From the NCBI GenBank assembly GCA_025352145.1, contig JANXTY010000064.1, positions 1-44,367 on the forward strand: DNA of 44,367 nucleotides. The letters are read 5' to 3'. The notes below the pieces were generated by a model that had not been told where the DNA came from, did no database searches, and worked only from the letters and a program-made list of their open reading frames with translations. Position numbers and translations under genes: made by a program. How positions within the stretch are numbered: the first letter of the stretch is position 1; each line of letters opens with the position of its first letter. Source of the DNA: Oxalobacteraceae bacterium (GTDB taxonomy: Bacteria > Pseudomonadota > Gammaproteobacteria > Burkholderiales > Burkholderiaceae_D). Shown one piece after another: positions 9,788-18,376 of the stretch.

Positions 9788-11022
9788 GCGGGTACCTCAA
9801 GGGGGAGGGTGATCTGGAGGCAAAAACCGTCCTGCGGCGGGGTGCTTTCTACGAGAGTTCCGCCCAGGGCAGCAACCCGTTCCTGGATGCCACGCAGACC
9901 ATTGCCATGGGCCAGATTGGACTTGCCAATACCATCGTCGGTAATGGTTGCAACTAAATCGGCTCCGCTGATCCTGACGGCGATCTCGACACGTGATGCT
10001 CGCGCATGTCGAACCGCATTGGTGAGTGCTTCCTGGATTGAGTGAAACACGGCATGCGCGATGGTTGGTGAGTCTATTACGATGGCGGTGTCGAATTCCA
10101 GCACAATAGTTGGTGTGGGAATACCAGCGCACAGTGTCTGCAAGGCCTGCCGCAGATCGATGCATTGATTTTTCCGATGGGCACTGACGACCGTACGCAC
10201 TTCCGCCATCAAGCCTTGCGCCAGCGTGCGTGCAATCGCAATGGATTCGTTAGGCGTGGTTTGCTGGTGTGCGGCAAGATTGAGATGTAAATTCAGCGCT
10301 GTCAGGTGATGGCCAATGGCGTCATGCAGATCTCGCGTCATGCGCAGGCGTTCGGATGAGCGAGTCATGTCAGCTAAAAGTTGTTGAGTGGCTTGAAGTT
10401 TTGCGTGTGCGGCGGCCAGCGCAATGCGGCTGCGACGCTCTGTCGCGACCAGGGCACCTACCCCGAATGCTATCGCCTGCATGATCGCCACAATAGCGAT
10501 CCTGCCCAGCACTGTGACTGCATTACTGTAGTACGGCGCGCCCAAAATGCCCAAGTAGGCGAGGCGCACCAGCATGCAGCCGACCACGATAGCCACCAGC
10601 CATTTTAGGGCGAGGCGCAACGGCAGCAGGATTGCGATTTCGAGCGCAATAAAATAGGACAGATCGAGTTGGCCTGCGAGCGACAGCATGAGCTGGAACG
10701 CCAGAAGCGCGTTATTGCGTTGCTCGGAACGTGTCCGTTCTAGATCGGTACTCAACCAAAAGCTATACGCGAACAAGGCGACGATCAATGCTGTGCCGAT
10801 CTGGTACAGATCAAATGTCAATGCCAACCGTTCCGATCCTGCGCGTATCAGTGAAGGTGGGGACGTGAACTGGCTGCTTATGTACTTGGCTAGTAACGCG
10901 ACGGGAAAGCTGGTATCAGCAATAAAGCGCGGCCCGGCATTCATTGCGACAAAGAATCCCTCCACACCAAAAGCGATGCTGGGAATGACGCCGATCAAAC
11001 CGATTTTATTTTTGAGTTGCAA
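9784..11022 (-). CDS. NarL-class sensor histidine kinase (HisKA_3/HATPase_c)
   Basis: Membrane sensor kinase of about 412 aa, partner of the adjacent response regulator. The N-terminal half is largely hydrophobic with roughly five to six membrane segments and no large periplasmic domain, suggesting intramembrane sensing. The HisKA_3 phospho-acceptor is in RLRMTRDLHDAIGHHLTAL (His in DLHD). The ATPase lid shows the N box (QEALTNAVRHARAS), G1 (ITDDGIGKSN) and G2 (HGNGLRGIQERVAALGG). The opening codon appears to be TTG at 11022 without a strong ribosome site, so the start is uncertain. Confidence 0.9.
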   Translation of the reverse strand: MQLKNKIGLIGVIPSIAFGVEGFFVAMNAGPRFIADTSFPVALLAKYISSQFTSPPSLIRAGSERLALTFDLYQIGTALIVALFAYSFWLSTDLERTRSEQRNNALLAFQLMLSLAGQLDLSYFIALEIAILLPLRLALKWLVAIVVGCMLVRLAYLGILGAPYYSNAVTVLGRIAIVAIMQAIAFGVGALVATERRSRIALAAAHAKLQATQQLLADMTRSSERLRMTRDLHDAIGHHLTALNLHLNLAAHQQTTPNESIAIARTLAQGLMAEVRTVVSAHRKNQCIDLRQALQTLCAGIPTPTIVLEFDTAIVIDSPTIAHAVFHSIQEALTNAVRHARASRVEIAVRISGADLVATITDDGIGKSNLAHGNGLRGIQERVAALGGTLVESTPPQDGFCLQITLPLEVPA

Positions 11023-11179
11023 GCGTAGCCAGTCTTCTTAAGATGGGCAATTTTACTATGGCATGCTCCACGTCGCCTATGCCAAAAGTCATGTGTGTCG
11101 CCTCTGCCTTCCGGCACATGCGCGCGAACGTAGCTTTGCCTACGATGTGTCGTTTAATCACTTCATTGCAAGGAAAAAA

Positions 11180-12496
11180 ATGACAAATCATTTCGACGGA
11201 ACACCCTCAAACCCATCCCGGCGACTGGCGCTTGGCTGGTTCTTCGCAGCAAGCTCGTCCTCCCTGCTCGCCGCATGCGGGGGCGGAGGTAATTACAATG
11301 TGGGAGACATCAACGTCGGCGGAGCGGCTGACAAGACTGCACCCTGGGCAGACGACATTCAGACGTTTGCCGCTAATGTTCGTTCGGTGCATCCTGATCC
11401 CAATGGAATCACCCGCAGCGCAGAATGGCAAAATCTGCTCTTGCAGATCACCAATGGCGCCGCGCAAAAAACTGACAAGGCGAATCTGGTCGAGTGCATG
11501 CGGCTCGCTGCGCTGATGCACGATGATCATACGCAGGCCGCGGTCGCGGCTAACTATTTTGCGCAGACCGACCTCCGTTTCGCCACGGCGGTGGATGGTT
11601 ATTGGGTAGAGCAAGCAAGCGACGTGTCGTTGCTCGGCGCGACCCTGCTGGCGATCGACAACATTCCAATTGCAGAAGTGAAAGAGCGGATCAAGGTAAT
11701 TATCCCGGCAGCGACCGCCGCCGCCTACCAACATCTGACGGCACCAATGCTGAATCGGACTGAGCTGCTTTGGCTGGCTAACATTGGCCTGAGCGCCACC
11801 CAGAGTACCTATCTGTTGAAAGATCCAACCGGGCTGGAACGATCGGTTACGTTGCAGGCCGGGAGCAATACGCCGCTGGTGAGCATCTACAACCGTCCCG
11901 GCGGACCGGTGCTCCCGCTTTGGCTCTCTCAGCCGGATCGTAACTACTTCACGACCACGCTGTCGGCCAGCTCTTCGGTCTATGTGCGTTACGCGCGCTG
12001 CGCAGTCGATCCTGCAGTGCCTGTTGATGCTTTTTTTGATGGCATTTCTCAGACGCTATTGGCGCTGTCAGCACCACGCTTGATTTTCGATCTTCGCAAC
12101 AATCCCGGCGGTGATTCCTCCATCCTGGCAAACGCCATCCAGCGTGTGGCCAGCAAGCTGCCTACTCTTCAACAGCCAAGAATCGCGGTGTTGGTCAACG
12201 GTGGATCTTTTTCTTCTGCAACGGCCAATCTTTATGATTTACTCAAACTGGGTGCACGATCGTTTGGTGAACCTCCCGGTACACCACCTAACCATACCAG
12301 CGAGGTGCGCGTATTCACATTGCCACGCACCGGCACACTGCACAGCGCCCCCACCAAGATGTCGGTGGTCGATCCAGCACTGGGGTCGACCAACTACAGT
12401 CCCACTGTGGTTGTCGCACCGACCGTCGATGACCGTGCAAATGGCCGCGACCCTGTACTAAAAAGGGTTGAGCAGTTTATGCTCACTGGTGGATAA
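11180..12496 (+). CDS. S41-like peptidase, predicted lipoprotein
   Basis: Predicted exported protein with a C-terminal S41 (tail-specific protease/IRBP-like) fold. The ATG at 11180 is chosen because AAGGAA lies just upstream and the protein then begins with a clean signal peptide; the frame is open from 11063. The signal has twin arginines (PSRRLALGWFF) and a lipobox (LLAAC), followed by a Gly-rich linker. S41 hallmarks are LIFDLRNNPGGDSSILANAI and, downstream, a Ser-rich NGGSFSSATANLYDLL that aligns with the catalytic Ser region. The usual Lys four residues after the Ser of CtpA-type enzymes is not evident, so activity may follow the Lys-less S41 pattern or be lost. It diverges from the sensor kinase, which may regulate it (inference). 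Confidence 0.8.
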   Translation: MTNHFDGTPSNPSRRLALGWFFAASSSSLLAACGGGGNYNVGDINVGGAADKTAPWADDIQTFAANVRSVHPDPNGITRSAEWQNLLLQITNGAAQKTDKANLVECMRLAALMHDDHTQAAVAANYFAQTDLRFATAVDGYWVEQASDVSLLGATLLAIDNIPIAEVKERIKVIIPAATAAAYQHLTAPMLNRTELLWLANIGLSATQSTYLLKDPTGLERSVTLQAGSNTPLVSIYNRPGGPVLPLWLSQPDRNYFTTTLSASSSVYVRYARCAVDPAVPVDAFFDGISQTLLALSAPRLIFDLRNNPGGDSSILANAIQRVASKLPTLQQPRIAVLVNGGSFSSATANLYDLLKLGARSFGEPPGTPPNHTSEVRVFTLPRTGTLHSAPTKMSVVDPALGSTNYSPTVVVAPTVDDRANGRDPVLKRVEQFMLTGG

Positions 12497-12611
12497 ATCA
12501 TGTGAGACTTTAGTTCGAGTTCACCTTGACGATTCTGAGGTATCGCTTGAGACTACCCATCTGGAGTGCGCATTGACATGCCTCATGGGCTGATTGAAGC
12601 AAGGGGAAAGC

Positions 12612-13403
12612 GTGAAGTGGAGCCTGCGAACCATGAAATATCTATCGAGATCGGCATGTGTTTGCGTCATGCTGACAGTATGTTGCGCGGCTGTCGCACT
12701 GGAGTTGCAGCGGATCAGCAGTGCGTTATTACAGGGCGAACCGATGGACGTATTGCGCGATCAGGAGTGGGTCGCCTATCGCGGTTACTACGAATTTTTT
12801 GTCCGCTTTCGTGATATTGACCAACCCAGACATTACCCTTCTCTGCGTCTGCGCCTCAAAATATGGACGATAAAGCAGGGCTTGCCTTTTGACGGCATAG
12901 CGATACAACTTGTCAGCGCATCGGTTGACCAGAGACTGCATATCAATCCGATAAGTGGCACCGAACTCCCGCTTTTCAGGCAGGCTTTTGAGGAAGACGC
13001 TGTCCTGCGCCTGAATCGTGCTAAAGGTGGTTATTCCATCGGCGCTCAGTATTCGATCCAGATCCGACAGGACGGTGTTTATACACCGCAATGGCTGCGC
13101 AGCGCCTGCGAGCAAGGGCTGATGGTAAAAAAAACTTTCGGCCTTTCTCATCGCTTGGCAGTAGTAGGCAAATCCTGTACGGGCGTTACTTTTCTGTTCC
13201 CTACACCGGGTACTGATATGCCGATCGTTTTCAAAGATGCGGCTGGTATGGTTCGCCCCCTGGCAACTAGTGTCGTCACCATTTCCGGTACCAACGGCGC
13301 GATTCACGCCACTAGCGTTTCCTACAAATTTCATGAGTGGCCACAACAAGGACAGTTGTTAACGCGGGTGCGAGCGGATTTAATTGATTTTATTGTTGAG
13401 TAA
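12612..13403 (+). CDS. Unknown secreted protein
   Basis: I do not recognise the family. The GTG at 12612 is preferred because AAGGGGA lies 5-6 nt upstream; a later ATG is at 12633. The first 30 residues form a signal peptide (basic WSLRTMKYLSRS, hydrophobic CVCVMLTVCCAAVA). The mature part, about 230 aa, has no membrane segment, is mixed alpha/beta in character, and ends in a beta-rich stretch (MVRPLATSVVTISGTNGAIHA). Four Cys are in the signal and only a few in the mature part (ACEQG, KSCTG). It lies about 115 bp after the S41-like lipoprotein on the same strand and may be co-expressed with it. Confidence 0.6.
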   Translation: MKWSLRTMKYLSRSACVCVMLTVCCAAVALELQRISSALLQGEPMDVLRDQEWVAYRGYYEFFVRFRDIDQPRHYPSLRLRLKIWTIKQGLPFDGIAIQLVSASVDQRLHINPISGTELPLFRQAFEEDAVLRLNRAKGGYSIGAQYSIQIRQDGVYTPQWLRSACEQGLMVKKTFGLSHRLAVVGKSCTGVTFLFPTPGTDMPIVFKDAAGMVRPLATSVVTISGTNGAIHATSVSYKFHEWPQQGQLLTRVRADLIDFIVE

Positions 13404-13558
13404 CGGTGCCCCAAAAAAACGCCTGCCATTAGCAAGCGTTCCGAAGCGTGACATACTCGATTTTTTAGCTTGTTGCCGGTTGCAGAGGGTTGGCAGGGAT
13501 TCGGCCAAAAAACCGCAGAACCTAGAATATCTCTTTGATTTTTAAAGATTTTCTTTCC

Positions 13559-13596
13559 GGGGTAATCGTACTTTTCGTGCAATTTGACACGGTTAG
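13559..13596 (+). repeat. Candidate Tn3-family terminal inverted repeat (left end)
   Basis: A 38-bp sequence beginning GGGGTAATCG and ending GACACGGTTAG lies about 135 bp upstream of the Tn3 transposase start. The length, the GGGG start and the inner (A)CGnTTAG-like end match the general design of Tn3-family terminal repeats. Its inner 14 bp recur in inverted orientation at 17375-17388 (CTAACCGTGTCAAA) and, with one change, at about 17461-17474. No 5-bp target duplication could be matched. Confidence 0.5.
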
Positions 13597-13730
13597 CTCG
13601 GAACCCGCATGGCTATTGTCATCCCAAGCCGTAGCGACCGGCTTTCAGGGAAAAGCATCCTTATAAATTAGTCATACGCAACGCCCGAATTTTAGTAGAA
13701 TCCCATCTCAATTTGATATGGGGGCACTTT

Positions 13731-16670
13731 ATGTCAGGGTTTCAGTACCGATTTGTGGGCGCAGACAGCTTACCGAGCAAGCTATCTGAATTTGACCTCA
13801 ATTACTATTTCCAGTTGACAGACGAGGATGTGGCCGCCCTGTCTACCCGCTTCCGGACCGACCGCCGAAGTATCGCGGCAATCCAAATGTTGTTCTTTCG
13901 GGCAACGGGCTCGCCCCTTGATCGCTTTGCGACGATCCCCCGAAACCTTCTCCATTATGTTGGGAAACGGTTATCCGTTAACGCCCCTTCGATTGCTTCA
14001 CTCAAGGCCGTCTACGATCGCCGCCAAACCTTGTATGAGCACCAAAGCTGGGCCAAGGAATATCTCAAGATCGAAGATCTTAATGAGGCAGGCCATCACA
14101 AACTGTCCACCTATCTACGGGCTCAGGCGAAAGAAGTAACTTCAGTAGACGATCTTGTTACGACGGCGAGACGGTGGCTGTTTGATCAGAAGCTGGTTGT
14201 GCCACGCGAACGCGCTCTCCGTGACCTCGCGCGCAAATGCAACGATGAAGTCGAAAAAAGCATCTACGCCGATATTCTGGATGCAGTTACCCAGGAAGGA
14301 CTCGACAAGTGTTATACGGCGGTGTTTAGCCTGAAAGGCGACGAGGGATCCAGCACCATTCTCGAGTGGCTTAAAACTGCGCCAAAACGCCATAGCCCCA
14401 CCACCTTCACAGAGACGCTCGATAAGGTCAATTATCTGAAAGATCTGGGAGCCGACAACTGGAATCTGGACGATATTCCGCTGGAAAAGCAGCGCGGATA
14501 TGCACAGCAAATGCATGCGCGTCGTCCTTCGAAATCCAAGGAAATAAAAACCAGTTCGCTGGCAATCGAGCTCGTATTTTTTCTGAGGATGACGCTTCTG
14601 GAATTATCCGACAGCGCCATTTATCAAGCGGGCCGCAGATACGCCGACCTCTTTCGCAAGGCTTACTCCAAAACTCAAGCCAAGCAGGCACGCAGCGGGG
14701 TTACGTATCGCGAGCGGCTGGTGGACATGAAGAAGCTTGTCAAAGACGAGAGCATCTCAGATCAAGACTTCCGTGCCAAGATCACTTCCCTGCTTGAAGA
14801 CATCGAAGACAAACCACCTAGCAGCCATGCGGCGCATGTACGGCAAACTTTTGTCTCGTCAGACGACAAGCGCGTTCGCGCTCTGCTTCATTCTCTTGAG
14901 GGACTCAAGCTCGAGGGTCGGCCTCACGAAACCGTCCTGGAAAACCTTGGCAAGCTGCGGGGTTTCTATTCCGGCAAGGTCACTGCCTTGCCCACGGACC
15001 AGGCGTTTCCAACCGACCGCAAATGGCAAGAACTCGTTGACGACGAAGATCGCCATCTCGCATTCCGGGCGCTGGAAGCATCAACCGCAATGGCTTTGAG
15101 CAGAGGCCTGCGCCGGGGCTCGGTTTGGGTTTCGCACAGTCTCAATTATCGCGAGCGGGATCAGATGCTCATCCCGCCTAAGGTGTGGGCAGTAGAACGC
15201 CCAAGGCATGCCGCCAATCTGGGTATGGAACTGACTGCTGACACTTTCCTGGAAACGGTTCTTGGCAGCATCACGGACCGCATGGGTGCATTGGCGGAGG
15301 CCATGGAGAAAGGCGCTTTAACCATTGATGCCCAGGGAGATATCCATATTCCAAATCTGGAGGCGCTGACGAACGATCAGTTGCCAAAGCGCACGCGCGA
15401 TTTGATGTTCGACGAAATCGGCCAGGTCCAGTTTCCCGATCTCCTGCTGCAAGTCGATGCCGACACGAATTTCAGCGAATGTCTGCTCGGACGCCGCGCA
15501 AGGGACGGGCAAGAGCTAGTTGCTCTCTACGCCGCGCTTATTGCGCACGGTACCGAGATCGATGCAAAAAGCGTTGCAGCCATGATCCCTAACCTGGAAC
15601 CGGCGCAGGTATCGTCGGCCATGCGCTCGCTTGAGGCCCAGGGCAGACTACGCGACGCGAACGAGCGCGTTGTGCAGTTCCAGATGAAGCACGAGATCGC
15701 CGGTTTATGGGGTAGCGGCACGAAAGCCTCCAGCGACATGATGAGCGTGGACGTGTCAAAGCACCTGCTTCAGGCAAGACGCGAACCGCGGCGCAAGACA
15801 CATGCAGTGGGCATTTATACGCACGTCCTGGACCAGCATTGCGTCATCTATGACCAACCGATCGTGCTTAATGAACGTCAGGCCGGGCCGGCAATCACAG
15901 GCGCCGAGTACTACAATACCTACGAGGAACGGGAACGACTGTCTTTCCTCGCCGTGGACACGCATGGCTACACCAATCCTGGAATGGCCGTTGCCAAGGG
16001 CTTAGGATTCGATCTATGTCCGCAATTGCGTAATCTTTCGGAACGCAAGCTCTTTCTACCCCGGCACTTTGCCGTGCCTGAAGCACTTGATCGCATCGTT
16101 ATGCGGGAGATATCCATATCGGCGATCAAAAACGGCTGGGACGAATATCTTCGATTGCTCGCCTCAATTCGGAGCGGACGCGTCAGTGCTAACGTCGTCA
16201 TGCAGCGTTTCGGCAGCGCCGCGCAAGGAGACCAGTTGTACAAGACGCTGGATCACCTCGGACGGTTGCTCAGAACGCTTTTCCTTTGCGACTATTTCAG
16301 CAATCCGGAATTCAGACGCGAGATACACACAATCCTAAACCGCGGCGAATCCATTCATTTGCTGCAGCGGGCAATCTATTTTGGCCGGATGCCGGTCGAC
16401 CGTGGACGCCGTTCCGATGAAATGATCGCGATATCAGGGGCACATACCTTGCTCACGAACGTGGTCATTGCCTGGAATACCCATAAAATGCAGGAGACCG
16501 TCACGCGCTGGCGCAAAACGGGTCGGCCAATTGAAGATGCATGGGTTGCCCGTATGGGACCAGGCCACTTCTCCAACATCAATTTCAGGGGCACGTTTAG
16601 CTTCGGCGTGGATCATTATGCTGAGATGCTTCTCCAACGACCAACAAAAGCCGGACTACGTGCAGCTTAG
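13731..16670 (+). CDS. tnpA: Tn3-family transposase (TnpA)
   Basis: DDE transposase of a class II transposon, about 979 aa from the ATG at 13731 (MSGFQYRFVGADSLPSKLS); GGGGG lies about 7-11 nt upstream. A DUF4158-type N-terminal DNA-binding region is followed by the long Tn3 core. The catalytic triad can be placed: Asp about 674 in MSVDVSK, Asp about 743 in LAVDTHGYTN, and Glu about 897 in RRSDEMIAISGAHTLLTN. The signature FDLCPQLRNLSERKLFLP lies between the second and third. The frame is intact, so the protein may be active. No resolvase gene is adjacent; the only site-specific recombinase in the window is far away at 32148. The downstream neighbour is a convergent HEPN-like gene 32 bp away. 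Confidence 0.95.
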   Translation: MSGFQYRFVGADSLPSKLSEFDLNYYFQLTDEDVAALSTRFRTDRRSIAAIQMLFFRATGSPLDRFATIPRNLLHYVGKRLSVNAPSIASLKAVYDRRQTLYEHQSWAKEYLKIEDLNEAGHHKLSTYLRAQAKEVTSVDDLVTTARRWLFDQKLVVPRERALRDLARKCNDEVEKSIYADILDAVTQEGLDKCYTAVFSLKGDEGSSTILEWLKTAPKRHSPTTFTETLDKVNYLKDLGADNWNLDDIPLEKQRGYAQQMHARRPSKSKEIKTSSLAIELVFFLRMTLLELSDSAIYQAGRRYADLFRKAYSKTQAKQARSGVTYRERLVDMKKLVKDESISDQDFRAKITSLLEDIEDKPPSSHAAHVRQTFVSSDDKRVRALLHSLEGLKLEGRPHETVLENLGKLRGFYSGKVTALPTDQAFPTDRKWQELVDDEDRHLAFRALEASTAMALSRGLRRGSVWVSHSLNYRERDQMLIPPKVWAVERPRHAANLGMELTADTFLETVLGSITDRMGALAEAMEKGALTIDAQGDIHIPNLEALTNDQLPKRTRDLMFDEIGQVQFPDLLLQVDADTNFSECLLGRRARDGQELVALYAALIAHGTEIDAKSVAAMIPNLEPAQVSSAMRSLEAQGRLRDANERVVQFQMKHEIAGLWGSGTKASSDMMSVDVSKHLLQARREPRRKTHAVGIYTHVLDQHCVIYDQPIVLNERQAGPAITGAEYYNTYEERERLSFLAVDTHGYTNPGMAVAKGLGFDLCPQLRNLSERKLFLPRHFAVPEALDRIVMREISISAIKNGWDEYLRLLASIRSGRVSANVVMQRFGSAAQGDQLYKTLDHLGRLLRTLFLCDYFSNPEFRREIHTILNRGESIHLLQRAIYFGRMPVDRGRRSDEMIAISGAHTLLTNVVIAWNTHKMQETVTRWRKTGRPIEDAWVARMGPGHFSNINFRGTFSFGVDHYAEMLLQRPTKAGLRAA

Positions 16671-16699
16671 CCTCTTCAAACCGGACAACTATCGCCCCC
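16665..16699 (+). repeat. Alternative candidate Tn3 right-end repeat at tnpA stop
   Basis: Right at the tnpA stop is a sequence starting GCTTAGCC and ending CTATCGCCCCC. Read on the other strand it starts GGGGGC and contains GGCTAAGC, as many Tn3-family ends do, and tnpA stops commonly fall inside the right repeat. It only weakly matches the 13559 sequence, and also resembles (19 of 34 positions) the GGGGGC stretch at 13720 overlapping the tnpA start region. The true right end is therefore undecided. Confidence 0.3.
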
Positions 16700-16702
16700 G
16701 AT

Positions 16703-17308
16703 TCATGCTTGTTCTGTATGAGCGACAGGTTGATGCACCCAGTCTTCTGCGAGCCGTGCCTTCAACATATGTACGATGCGCGCTGCCAGTACCAGGTAGT
16801 CTAGTGCTGCGGTGGACGATGGGTTGAAATTCTCGGCGTGGGCTGCTTGATTGCGCAACTTGCGCAGGTCGTTATACAACGCGCGTTGCGCGGGGTCGAG
16901 GTAGCCCGATTTTCCCAGTAGTTGCATCCTTTCGTAAGGTAGCAAAACGCGATCCGAAGAGCGCAGTAGATGCTTTTCCCGGATCAGGTCGATCGTTGCC
17001 GTCTCTACAGCGTGCCACGCTTCCAGAATCGCCGATCTCGGATTGACTTCAGCTAACTGCAGAAGCGTCTGTTGTTCAGGCGTCAATAGCTGTAGCGGTC
17101 GTTGTGCTGGAAGAAGTGCTTGGTCAGCTTCAATCCGTAGCTCTGTCAACTCACGAGTGAATTCCGCTTCCAACGGGCCGGCCTTTAGTCGGGTGAGCTG
17201 CGGTACTAATTCTTTTACTTGTTTGCGAAGAAAAATCATCACGAACACGACTGTCACCGGCCAGGCAAGTGCCTCGACCAGCTTAACGCAAAAGCTCATC
17301 GACTCCAT
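16703..17308 (-). CDS. Membrane-anchored HEPN-like (DUF4145-like) protein
   Basis: 201 aa. One N-terminal membrane helix (about residues 10-27, VEALAWPVTVVFVMIFL) is followed by a charged linker and a helical C-terminal domain. That domain contains LRKLRNQAAHAENF, with Arg152 and His157 forming the Rx4H motif of HEPN folds; LRNxxAH is typical of DUF4145-like members. Some HEPN proteins are RNases and others only scaffold, so activity is inferred. AAAGGGACGG gives a good ribosome site before the ATG at 17308. It converges on tnpA (32 bp apart) and is separated from the methyltransferase cassette by tandem repeats, so it may be transposon cargo or part of the cassette. Confidence 0.7.
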   Translation of the reverse strand: MESMSFCVKLVEALAWPVTVVFVMIFLRKQVKELVPQLTRLKAGPLEAEFTRELTELRIEADQALLPAQRPLQLLTPEQQTLLQLAEVNPRSAILEAWHAVETATIDLIREKHLLRSSDRVLLPYERMQLLGKSGYLDPAQRALYNDLRKLRNQAAHAENFNPSSTAALDYLVLAARIVHMLKARLAEDWVHQPVAHTEQA

Positions 17309-17376
17309 TTACCGTCCCTTTAATGTAATATTTTTGCCTGGAAACTGGCTAGGACCATCTTCCACTGAAATTACCT

Positions 17377-17404
17377 AACCGTGTCAAAATGTAGAAAAAG
17401 GACA
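17377..17404 (+). repeat. 28-bp direct repeat, copy 1
   Basis: Starts AACCGTGTCAAAATG and ends AAAAAGGACA. An identical copy follows 85 bp later (17462-17489). The first 12 bp, with two bases before, match the inner part of the candidate Tn3 end at 13559-13596 in inverted orientation. TGTC...GACA termini within the unit also resemble the repeated ends of IS21-type elements, so its origin is ambiguous. Confidence 0.85.
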
Positions 17405-17461
17405 GGGGTCGAAAAAACAGTCAAAAATTAAGTCATTGATTTTATTGGATTTAATTTTTCA

Positions 17462-17489
17462 AACCGTGTCAAAATGTAGAAAAAGGACA
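17462..17489 (+). repeat. 28-bp direct repeat, copy 2
   Basis: Identical to 17377-17404. This copy runs into a block of C residues (17490-17495), so read on the minus strand it starts GGGG and ends in GACACGGTTTG. That makes it the better partner for the candidate Tn3 left end at 13559. If so, the element would span about 13559-17495 and carry tnpA plus the membrane HEPN-like gene. Confidence 0.85.
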
Positions 17490-17531
17490 CCCCCCTGAAA
17501 AATCACCGAATTGTCGCTGCAACTTGCAGAT

Positions 17532-18374
17532 CTAAAATTCAGTACCTGATGCAAACATTGAACGTTGTTTCAAGAACTGCTTATAGATCTGGTTCGATTG
17601 CGCTGATCGATTTGAACTGACCTTGTCGGAGAACAGATTGTAATAGCTAATAAATATCGCTTTATCCTTCGCGTACTGCCCGGTCCAGCTGGACTCAGGC
17701 ACGCGTGACAGCAGTTCGTTGAATAGGTAGTTGTTGAGAGTTTTCACAAGACACGTCGAAATTGCAATCGTATTTTGGAGAGCCACATAGTCTAGTTTTA
17801 GCGGTTTTTCTAAAAGTGTTTTGTGCTCACTTAAGCCAAGAGAAATTGCATTGCTTACTCCGAGTTTTCCAAAACGATGGACGGCACAGTGGCGCAAGTG
17901 GCATACCCTTACGTAGTCCTTAATCGCCGTATCGAGATCCGCAGGAATATTTCCTTTAATTCCGATCAGTTCACGGATCGCCGATGTGATGTTGGTGGAG
18001 CTGACGAAAGAGATTCGCTCTAACATCGCCTCAGGTAGCATTTCACGCGACAGGTGGATTGCCGCGCTATATGATACATCCCGTCCTTCGACGCTGGCCT
18101 GACATACTGGGTCAAATGCGATCAGTCTTCGAAATAGCGTGCGGAAATAGCTCTCAACAGCGGCAATTACTCCCAGAAGGACAAGCTGCCCCTGGAAAGG
18201 ATCGAATGCCGAAGGCTGTGGTGCGAGCTTGTTTATCGATAGCAGTCGAGTCAGAAACTCGTCTATTGGTGATGCGGTCGATTCCTTATAGCTTTGATCG
18301 AAAAGCTTTTCGGTGCTCAATACAGGATTGACTGGAGAGACAGAAAGCGTGAGCCGGCATCGAAAAAGGGCCAT
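17532..18374 (-). CDS. HEPN-like protein of the methyltransferase/ATPase cassette
   Basis: 280 aa, predicted soluble and alpha-helical. ESYFRTLFRRLIAF (about 74-87) followed later by VRVCHLRHCAVHRFGKLG fits the two-helix layout of RiboL-PSP-HEPN/MAE_28990-like proteins. Arg161 and His166 form the Rx4H motif that is catalytic in HEPN ribonucleases. Family-level RNase activity is established for several HEPN toxins; for this protein it is inference. It starts 2 bp after the ATPase stop (TAA CT ATG) with no separate ribosome site, so it should be translated by reinitiation after the ATPase. It is the last gene of the three-gene minus-strand operon. I cannot name a described system with this set. 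Confidence 0.75.
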   Translation of the reverse strand: MALFRCRLTLSVSPVNPVLSTEKLFDQSYKESTASPIDEFLTRLLSINKLAPQPSAFDPFQGQLVLLGVIAAVESYFRTLFRRLIAFDPVCQASVEGRDVSYSAAIHLSREMLPEAMLERISFVSSTNITSAIRELIGIKGNIPADLDTAIKDYVRVCHLRHCAVHRFGKLGVSNAISLGLSEHKTLLEKPLKLDYVALQNTIAISTCLVKTLNNYLFNELLSRVPESSWTGQYAKDKAIFISYYNLFSDKVSSNRSAQSNQIYKQFLKQRSMFASGTEF

Positions 18375-18376
18375 AG

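Noticed and set aside
13720-13753. GGGGGC stretch at the tnpA start as left Tn3 end
   Set aside because: Only partial match to the right-end candidate at 16665-16699 and it would overlap the start codon; the flanking 5 bp (GATAT versus GATTC) do not form a target duplication.
17377-17489. CRISPR-like repeat-spacer array
   Set aside because: Only two repeats, one spacer-like interval of 57 bp, and no cas genes in the window.
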